A DNA stretch of 64,000 bases, taken from contig BDIU01000450.1 of assembly GCA_002118135.1 (NCBI GenBank), positions 1 through 64,000 on the forward strand. The letters run 5' to 3'. Shown here piece by piece: positions 55,781 to 64,000 of the stretch. A model generated the notes under the pieces. The model did not search any database. It was not told the DNA's origin and worked only from the letters and a program-made list of their open reading frames with translations. A program made the position numbers and the translations under genes. The DNA is from Trebouxia sp. TZW2008 (taxonomy: Eukaryota > Chlorophyta > Trebouxiophyceae > Trebouxiales > Trebouxiaceae). Positions within the stretch are counted from its first letter, which is position 1; every line of letters begins with the position of its first letter.

Positions 55781-58700
55781 ATGTCGATCTCAAAGACCAG
55801 CAAGCTTTTGCAGTATATCAACTACCGTAAGCATGACATTTGACACAACATACATTTGCTTCACTGCACACGAAAAGGTCCATTTTATGACATGTCTTGG
55901 CTCTGCAGGCATGCGAGTCACCATCCTGGATGGAAGGCAGATCGTCGGCAGGTAAACATCTGTTGTGTTTCATCCGCACAAAATGCTTATGCTTGGCCAA
56001 CATGGTTGTCTGAGAAGCGCTACATCCTGTCTGCTGCAGATTCATGGCTTTTGACAGACATATGAACCTTGTACTTGGTGACTCTGAGGAGTTCCGCAAA
56101 CTACCTCCCAAGAAGGGCAAATCTGATGACGAGGTCAGCCTTCTTTTGCATATACCTGGTTCTACTCCTCAAGCCGTTCTCCACATGCCAAGTATGCCAA
56201 GTGCGCAGGAGTGTTGTCTCAAGCAGTGACAACGTGCATTGATCTGGCATGCCTGGTTTCCTGCAGCGAGAAGAGCGCAGAGTACTGGGTCTGGTTCTTC
56301 TTAGAGGGGATGAGGTGATATCCCTCACAATAGAAGGCCCTCCGCCAGCAGATGAGTCTAGAGCAGGCAAAGGTCAAGTTGCACTGGTAAGCTGTATGCC
56401 TGAACTAGCGCTGCATGCAAGCTGTTCTGTGGTCAGTGTGCGCCTGCATGCTGTCCCATAACACAAAGGCTGCAGTGAACATAGCATTTGTACCCACAGC
56501 ATGAAGCATGCAAATGCATGCATGCATGTTAGGCTGTAAGCATGCAAGGAAGCCGTCAGAAAGCGCCATTTATGCCACGCATGTAAGTCCACCTGTGCTT
56601 ATTTGTGTAATTGATTCATCTGATCACGCCGAGTGCTTGTGCACAAGTCAGTCAATTCAAAGTCAGTTTTTGATGCTGATCAGACTGCTGATTGTCAGAT
56701 TCCTATTCAGATGCTGCAGCCTGGCTCATCCTCATGCACTGCTCTACGGCTTGATGCTTTCTGCTAGTCTTCATCAGATTTGCTTCAGCAAGCAGCAAGC
56801 CGTGTGCAATGTCTAGGGTGGTTCAGGCATAAACAGAGCAGAAGGTCTACTGCTGATTTGCCTTGACCAATGGGTTAAGTTTGGCTGTTGATTCTGGTTG
56901 TATGCTGAGCGGGTCTGCCGTATGCAATGTAGTCAGCCAGCAGTAACTCTTGTGCATGTTGTAGGGTGGTCCAGGGATGGGCAGGGCAGCAGGCAGAGGC
57001 ATGCCGGCGCCAGCCCCTGGGCAAGCCCCAGCTGTAAGTTCCTCTCAACTCTTGCCTTATTAACTCTCCATTGTTGCGGGTGTTGCTGCAAGTCTTATGT
57101 ACAACCCCACTTGCAGCAAACATGCATGTGGCCCAGTGACTGCTGCTCATGTGCTGAGTTAATTCGTCAGCAGTCCTCATGAGTCACTGATAAGTCACTC
57201 TTGCATTCCATTTGTGCAGGGTTTGGCCGGGCCTGCAAGGGGGGTTGGGGGTCCAGCACCTGGCATGATGCTGCCTAGGCCCCAGGTGCAGGCAGCCCCT
57301 GTCATGCGGCCCCCAGGTCAGACGCCCCCAGTGCAGCCAGGTAAACTCCCTACAATACCCATGCAGGCACCATACTTTGACTTCACATGATGTGCTACAT
57401 CCTTGCCGCTTGTCCGATACTAGTGACAATGCCAGTGCAGTCTTGATGTGCCAAAATTTGAAGTAATTTAAAAGTGTCATCCATGCATGCTCAGTGACAG
57501 CCTTGCCTGCTCGCTTTACCTGTTGCTCATGAGGCAAATGGCTTAACAAAACTTGAGGGACAAGACATACAAAGCAATAGCTGGACCTGTGTCTGTCATG
57601 CATGTTGTCTGCACAATCAAATTGTCATGGGTTTTGGTATCAAGTGAAAATCATTGGACATGCGCAGACTGATTGATATGCTCTTGCCTGATTTTTGCCA
57701 CATGAAATGGGATGCTGTCAGCTGCCTCAGTTGGTGAGTGCTCAGCATGCGTGAGCCATGTTAGGCCTGCTGTCTGGCAGATTCAGAAAAAACAAGAAGT
57801 TTGTATCGCTGCAAGACAAGGTCTGGCAGGCTCTTTGGCTGTCCGAGCTCTGCAAAGAACTCCCTTGACAAATAGCCAGAGAGCCTGGCCAATGTGTTCA
57901 TGTTCTGTACCACTTTCACCCTGTTGGAGATGCCAGCTGGTGAAGCAGATTGCAGATCATGCTACACTGGTTCACAAGTTCATCTCCTCCAACAGAGTGG
58001 AACACGCATACAATGTAAACACGCCAGTGTGCTCATTGCCTGTGCATAATCGCTCGTGGCCGACAGCAGCAGCTCAGCTGACAGCACAGCGCAGCTCAGG
58101 ACATCCTCAGTTGCAGACAGCTTGAGATCTACTCAATTTGGCACGACACATTTGCTGAGGTGTAGATTGTTTGCGATGTACGTCACGGGACATCAACAAG
58201 AACGCTCGCCAGTGCAGAACTGGCCATCAGAGCATTGTAGGCGTACCTGGTGGTCATGTCACAAATGGTTCATGGGGGCTGCTTGTAGTGATGTACGATG
58301 CAATGCAACATGTGATTGGCTTGAGGCTATCCAGACAGATGCAGTGCACATCTGAAACATGTGTAGCATCACCAGGGTGTTGTGTTCTCCCCTTGCACTT
58401 ATTCAACAGAACACTGATATGATCAGATTTTTGTGGTGACAGAGTGAAGAGTACACTATACTTTACTTGACGGGCTATACTTGAAGGCATTGCTTGGTAG
58501 CAACTAGCATGGAACAGCACAGCACAGAACACTCAAAGCTGCGCAGTAGTGCCAGCCGCTGTACCTTGGCGGATTTGTGTGTCCCATTGGCATGTGGCCA
58601 CAAGCAGCATTGTGACAGGACTTGGCAAGCTACTTAGTCACAGACATCAGCACTGCCACGTATGTGCTATGCTCATGGCATTGGCATCTGTAGCATTTAT

Positions 58701-59805
58701 GTGCCTTTGAATGCAGCGTTAGGGAACACCCTAGCTTGATCAGGCCTCAGGCACATCAGGCAAGACTTGTTTCGTAACCTTGCTCTTTGGCAGGCACAAA
58801 GGGATGCCAGACATCCTGGCTGTCAGCTTCTGAAAGCGTTGCAAGGGTGACAGGCTCAAACTGCTTTGATACAAGCTGTGCACAAATGAAGTTGGTCTCC
58901 TTTCAAGTTTCAGTGTTTTTTAACCAACGTAAAATGCTGTGCCTGGTATTCAGACTTTGCATTTATTGTTGGAGCTGTTGTCAATTGCGCTCTCTCCTTG
59001 ACACAACAGATTGCTGCCACTGTTGCAGGCGGGCCTCCTAGACCTGGCATGCCGCCCCCCCAGTTTGCTCAGAGACCCCCAGGGCAGGGCGGCCCCCCTC
59101 AGTTCATGCCCCCTGCAGGCTTCAGACCTGGCATGCCTCCAGCAAGGCCAGGGATGCCCCCTCCTGGCATGCCACCCCCAGGGGTATGTCACTAGCTCAA
59201 TAATCTATCACATGGAGCTGTTAACTTAACAAGCTGCTTTGCTGGCATTTGTACTTGTTCTCCAATTGTAGGCCGGGCCAGGTTTTACTGCTTGCGCCAT
59301 TTGGGTGCAACAGTCATGCTGCCTGCTGCCACTGATGCTATGGAACAGCAGTGCCCAACATGGCTTCAGCCCTGCCAGTTTTCCTGCTAGCACGTAAGCA
59401 CAAGCACAGTCTGCGCAGACTTTGCTGTATGTCGGCATGGCTGAATGTAAATCCTGTCAGTCGACAGATCATGAAAGATATCAAAATTCTCACAAGAGGG
59501 CTGCAATTTAGTAGCTTTCATTGGATTAAAGGATCTCGCCTGTTTGCCTTTTTCCAAAAAGAGGCAAGTCTTGGGTTTTTTTTTCCGGGGAAGGACGTTT
59601 TGGTGTTGCTTGGTTGTTAAGAGCCCAAAGGGAAGAGCTCCTCTTTTGGAATGCTCAATTTCTGATGGTTTTGCAGATGCGGCCTGGCATGCCACCCCCA
59701 GGCTTCCTAGGGGGTCCCCCTCCAGGCTGGAGGCCTGGCATGCCACCCCCTCAGGCTGGTGGACCTAGACCTGGCTTCCCAGGCTTCCCTCCACAACAAC
59801 AATGA
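55781..59805 (+). CDS. SNRPB: Small nuclear ribonucleoprotein SmB/B'
   Basis: Eight exons read 55781-55826, 55909-55951, 56040-56133, 56267-56386, 56965-57033, 57220-57340, 59029-59183 and 59677-59805, giving 258 residues in frame. Residues 1-90 form the Sm fold. Sm1 is in [21 protein letters not shown] with MNLVLGD, and Sm2 in [19 protein letters not shown]. The tail has the Gly/Arg and Pro-rich motifs typical of SmB ([34 protein letters not shown]). SmB is part of the heptameric Sm ring on U1, U2, U4 and U5 snRNAs and is assembled in the cytoplasm before nuclear import. The 1.7 kb intron 6 and 0.5 kb intron 7 hold no exon that I can find. The tail exons are all Pro/Gly-Met-Pro repeats. Confidence 0.96.
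56806..56860 (+). repeat. weak echo of SmB exon 5 acceptor
   Basis: CAATGTCTAGGGTGGTTCAGG... AGCAGAAGG resembles the exon 5 start and its acceptor (TTGTAGGGTGGTCCAGGGATGG at 56962). Only about 30 bases are alike, so this is a less certain member of the echo class. Confidence 0.5.
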
Positions 59806-60406
59806 CCAAAATGGCCAGAAGGGATATCACAATTTTCTGGAAATTTGCTATCAAGTCTTCATCTGAGGTGTGGTGGCGTCATCAGTCCAAGCACGCTTAT
59901 TCAATATATTCATCAAGGGAGTCTAGCCAGGAGACAAGAGCTGAAGTTGCCCAGCAAAACATGGCACCAATGGAAAACATCTGGCATCGTCAGATTGAAT
60001 CAGTTTCGAGTTGCCTGCTGCCTTACATCCTTCAAGGATCCACCAGCAGTCAATGATGCGGCACAGTGCTGTAGTATAAATTCAGCTGCACTGATGCTGT
60101 TGTTACGGAGCTGTTGAAACTAGCGACAATGCAGCAACCATGTTGCCTCATAGCACATCACTTGATTCAGGAGCATGGACAACAATGGTGTCCCTACAAT
60201 AGCATGTTACTGTGAAAGCAGCAGATAAATGATTGCAGGACGACTCTTGACACAGCAATGTAACTATCCACCACGGGATCATGATTTCGGCTGCTGTTGC
60301 ATGAGCAAAAAGAGAGGTTGCAGAGTTTGATTGTGGTGAGCAGCAGTCTGCTGAGGGTGAATGGCTAGACTGAGGATCCCTCAAAATCATGGACATTACA
60401 AAAGAC
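59806..60406. other. convergent 3' spacer between SmB and LC1
   Basis: 600 bases lie between two converging stop codons. No gene is seen. A TTACA at 60395, just past the LC1 stop on its strand, is the complement of a TGTAA signal but is probably too close to the stop to be the one used. Confidence 0.45.
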
Positions 60407-61556
60407 CTATTTTCCTCCAGCTGCCTTGGCTTGATCTCTTTCATCTACATCTACTGGAATGCCATCCAGCTTCTTCAGCTGTGGCAGACGCTTCAGCACC
60501 TGTTGTGCAATTCAGTGTCTGTACGTTGGAGCGTCTTTCGCATACTGATCGTCGTGTATGTACACACAGTGTAATCATGCAGGGCTTGTGCTTGTGCCAG
60601 TTGACCGATGCAGTGCGTCAATCCATCAGCGTCAATGACGGCAGGCGACGAGAGAGCAATCAGACGTGATTGTACATATGGCACTGCCAGGGGTTCACAC
60701 AGCCAATGACTTGCTCCAGCACAGCAAGAAGCAAACCTCTATCCTGTATTGCTGGGTCTCCCCCTTATCCTTGAACTCATTGTACAGAGGATTGCCCACC
60801 AACAACAGCTCCTCAAGTGCTGCCAAGCCGCCTAATCGCTCAACCTCGCTCCAGGCAGCAACTTTGTTGTTTGACAGCAAGAAGACTCTGAGAGCCAGAA
60901 GCTTTTCTGTGCCAGTCTGCAAATGAGGCAGAAGTGACATGAGTCAGCAAGGCTGATCAAGCATTTTGAGTTTCAGGTTGTGGAGCATATGAGCATGCTG
61001 GCTTTTGCTTGAGAGAGAAGCTGCATGCATTTTGGACTTGTAAGCAAAACAGGACACTCACCAAGCGCTCGAGCAAGTTGTATGATATCCAAAGCTCTTC
61101 AAGCGTTTCAGCAACGCTGTCCAAGTTCTCTATCTTCTTGATCTGATTGCGGCCAAGGGCTAAGACTTTCAAATTCTCCATCCCTGACAAGCTAGTGATC
61201 TTCTCTATGCTGTTGGTAGAAAGTGATAGCTGCCTGCAGTACCAGTGCTGCTGAGAGACACGTCCGAATCATCTGCAAAAGGCTGCAGCACACCCAGTCT
61301 GCATTTACTCACTTGCAAGCCTTGAGAGACGACAAGCTGGCGTCCATCTTGTCTATTGGGGGCACCTGACCATATAGCAAAACCTGCAGATGACACTGCA
61401 TCAAGCACCGCCAAGCTGCGAGATGAACATAGGACGAAGGCAGTGCGGACGCCTCAAACATGGTGCTGATTGTACCTTGTCAGTTTCCGCGGCCACAACC
61501 CCTTTTGCCTTCTCGAAGTTGGCGATCGCCTCTTTGCAGGATGTTGATTTCGCCAT
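60407..61556 (-). CDS. DNAL1: Outer-arm dynein light chain LC1 (axonemal, LRR)
   Basis: Five exons read 61556-61476, 61383-61313, 61233-61062, 60916-60737 and 60499-60407, giving 198 residues, the length known for the Chlamydomonas protein. It starts MAKSTSCKEAI and contains PPIDKMDASLSSL, then LRRs of the SDS22 type: LSLSTNSIEKI, LKVLALGRNQIKKIENLD, LEELWISYNLLERL, LRVFLLSNNKVAAW and LEELLLVGNPLYNEF. It ends with the cap RLPQLKKLDGIPV. LC1 binds the gamma heavy chain microtubule-binding stalk of outer-arm dynein in the flagellar axoneme. Its presence implies a flagellate stage or a recent one. The exon 4 donor (GAG then GTTTGC) is weak, but phase and alignment require it. No exon echoes are present. 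Confidence 0.93.
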
Positions 61557-64000
61557 CTGTCACAAAATACTTGCAAATTACGAATGCAACGTGCGCGCCG
61601 TGCTCATACTATGAAGGGAAGAAATCACGATGCCACAAATTGCTTCTGCCAACAGCAGGCGGCAAAAGCGCAACTATACGCCTGATCACGATGCAAACCA
61701 AGGGCAACCTTGGCTCAAGATTGAAGTTGTCAACCATTCATCTCATGCAGAAATTTGATAAATTTGCAGAGACCCATGTCTGTGGACACATCCTTGTGAT
61801 TGACCAGTCAGCCAAGCCTTTCAACAAAACATGGCTATGCAGTAGTTGTCTGATTGGCTTTTGGCGGTTGTGACAAAGCGTACATCTCAAGTATGCCTCA
61901 GACGGTACGCATTAAAAGCCCTTTTGACACCGCACAAAAGGAGAGATGTTGGCTCCAAAGCAAACATGACAAACAGTATGAGATGACTTCTGCTTGACGC
62001 AGCCATCAATTCTGCCCAAAGTACAGCCACATGCTGCAAAGCAAGTCTCTTCAGCAGTTTCCTCTATGACGCTCCTGCTGTGAGGATGTACACCATTTTA
62101 AGATACATCTGAGCTATGTTTTTGCCTGCGCTACTGTCTGAGCAAAGCAGCCTGACTGCCAACTTGAGGGATTTGGTGAGGTTGAGCATTGGTAGGATAG
62201 TGGACCATGCGCTAGTATGGGCTATGGTGGGCTGATGTGGGCCGTCATGAGCTATTGTGGCAATGATAGCTGATGCGAGCGATTTTAGACTCATGTTGGC
62301 AATGGTAGGCTGATGCAGGCAATGTTAGGCTGATGTGGGCAATGATGCTGGTGTGGGCTGTAGTGGGCTAGTGTGGGCTTTTGTGGGCCGTGGTGGGCTA
62401 GTGTGTGCTAGTGTGGGCAATGGTAAGCTGATGCGGGCAATGGTAGGCTGGTGTGGGCTATGAAGGGCTAGTGTGGGCAGGCTGGGCATGTGTGGGCTAC
62501 GATGGGCTACTTTGGGCTTTCGTGGGCCATGTTGGGCCACTGTGGTCAGTTTGGGCTATGGTGGGCTAGAGGGGCCATATATAGCAACATGGTAGGCAAA
62601 TGGTGGTGTTTGGCCATCAGATTGGGCTGTGCTGATGGGCAATGATCGATGAAAGTGTGAGTCCTATATAAGGGTTGCCAGCAGATCATTTTTGTCAGCA
62701 AGTATGGGTCTCAGCAAAACCTAGGTTGCAGGCCAGCAAAGGATAAACGACACAGTACCGTCTGGACGGCGACAGCATCTGTGCTGTAGCATGCATCAAG
62801 GCCTGACGAGCGGCGCTACTGCGCGTGAGTCTTAACGTCCGGTCGCCGAGACGCCGGCAAGATCTGCCTCTGATCATAGTGATCAGTGTCAGGTAGTTCC
62901 CTCTCCTCTGCGTTTCAGCGGTTGTAAATGGACTGCATGCAAACCTCAATACAGCAGCAACGGAAGATGTGTCTTTTGGAACGTCAGCGCAGCTGATGCG
63001 GGTCACAGATCAGTGCAAACTTCGCTTTGACCTGCAGCAGAGCCTGTTTTGCTGTACGTGCCCCTCAAACCTTAGCCACGCCTGCATCTCAAGCTGTCAG
63101 CCGGCAGCAGAAGAAGTAGGCTGTGATGGCTGTCTCCTGTCACCAGCACTGCCAACCGCATCTGTTGACAATGCTGCTGCCTGTACACGCAAACCAGGCT
63201 ACAACAGTTGTCAAGACTGTCTCAGCTGCTGGTGAAACTTGTCTGGGTTGCCAATGCCTGGCCAGGATGCACTTGCGCCATAGCTATCCTGGCACCAACA
63301 GCTGGTGTGCAGCTGAGCAATTTCAGCAGCAGAGGCTTTGCAAACCCTTTCATTGAGCACGAGCCATAATGCAACTCTGGAGCTCGCTCTGCAGACGACT
63401 CAGCAGGAAAGTGAGCACGGACAAGATCCTGTGTGCGTCTCAGCACTGTGGTCATTGCAGTCTTGTGAATCATCAAGCTGCATCTAGCGCGCTGCGAGTG
63501 ACGACATGGCATAATGAGTCTGTCTTCGCACAGTCTGCCACAACCTTAAGAAAGCATCGCCATATGGTTCCAGCTGGTGTACAGAGAGCCTGCATCATGT
63601 AGCCGTGCAGATCACATGACGCCTGTTCATTGACTGTGTACTACAGTGCACAACGACGTTTCCTTCAGCTTGTGAAATTTACGGTATAAGCTTTCATCAT
63701 TTTGTTGCGACAGCATTCTGCCTACTAGTCAAATTGGTGCAAGCGTACTGTCAATAACTTGCGACTTGTTGACTAGGCTTACTAGGCTGAAACAGCAGAA
63801 GCTTCAGTGCCTATAGACAGAGCCTTTGCGCCCAGTTGACTAGGCTGAGACAGAAGTGGTCCATGCCAAGAGCGTCATCGCGCGTTTTTCCTAGACTACT
63901 GACCCATTGCAGAAGGGTCTCAGAGCAGAAACATGCACCTGCATTGCATGACTCAGTATCAAGCTGGCCCCGGGTAAGCATTGGGCATGTCACTATAGTC
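61557..64000. other. no gene supported, contains a minisatellite
   Basis: The first few hundred bases hold the LC1 promoter. The open frames to the right are short, and none shows a motif or plausible exon edges. A gene starting beyond 64000 could have its promoter here. Confidence 0.5.
62190..62590 (+). repeat. G-rich GGGCTA-type minisatellite
   Basis: About 400 bases are built from degenerate 10-12 base units such as GTGTGGGCTA, ATGGTGGGCTG and GATGCGGGCAATGGTAGGCT. The strand is strongly G over C. Each unit carries a GGG, so clustered guanine runs could form quadruplexes. It is not the plant telomere repeat TTTAGGG, although the GGGCTA core is one base away. Confidence 0.88.

Overview
This is nuclear DNA from an intron-rich eukaryote, most likely a green alga of trebouxiophyte type (Botryococcus, Trebouxia or Coccomyxa are guesses, not identifications). 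Genes are broken into 5 to 27 exons by GT-AG and some GC-AG introns. The gene set combines plant-style factors (a SCL-type SR protein, a PUX/p47 UBX protein, algal bZIPs), a probably plastid-targeted membrane protein and an outer-arm dynein light chain LC1. I rebuilt exons by hand from splice consensus, phase continuity and family alignment; seven gene models close in frame from ATG to stop.

Layout. The first 16 kb is on the minus strand: two tandem bZIP paralogues (801-4443 and 6103-10057), a p47-like UBA/SEP/UBX protein (10478-14050) and a small SAM methyltransferase (14406-16164). The methyltransferase shares a 359-base divergent promoter with the largest gene, TFIID subunit TAF1 (16524-38166, plus strand, 27 exons, 2150 residues). 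Next is an unrecognised multi-pass membrane protein with a LEA-like tail (38971-49177, plus), a doubtful minus-strand fragment (about 49438-50110), adenylate kinase (50218-51771, plus), a divergent pair of splicing proteins (SR protein, minus, about 53400-55402; SmB, plus, 55781-59805) and dynein LC1 (60407-61556, minus). The last 2.4 kb has no gene I can support, only a G-rich minisatellite.

The main observation is in the introns. About half of the TAF1 introns, most introns of the membrane-protein gene, and single introns of p47, one bZIP and SmB contain decayed tandem copies of the neighbouring exon edge ('exon echoes'), one to six per array. Copies of an exon's 5' part with its acceptor lie upstream of the real exon; copies of its 3' part with its donor lie downstream. 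This is what repeated short tandem duplications across splice junctions would leave when splicing keeps one intact exon. Some copies are still open in frame, and the arrays also copy unusual GC donors. The methyltransferase, adenylate kinase and LC1 genes lack such arrays. I know of no named description of this pattern.

The genes do not form one pathway. Several serve basal gene expression: TAF1 (transcription start), SmB and the SR protein (splicing), and the bZIPs (regulation).
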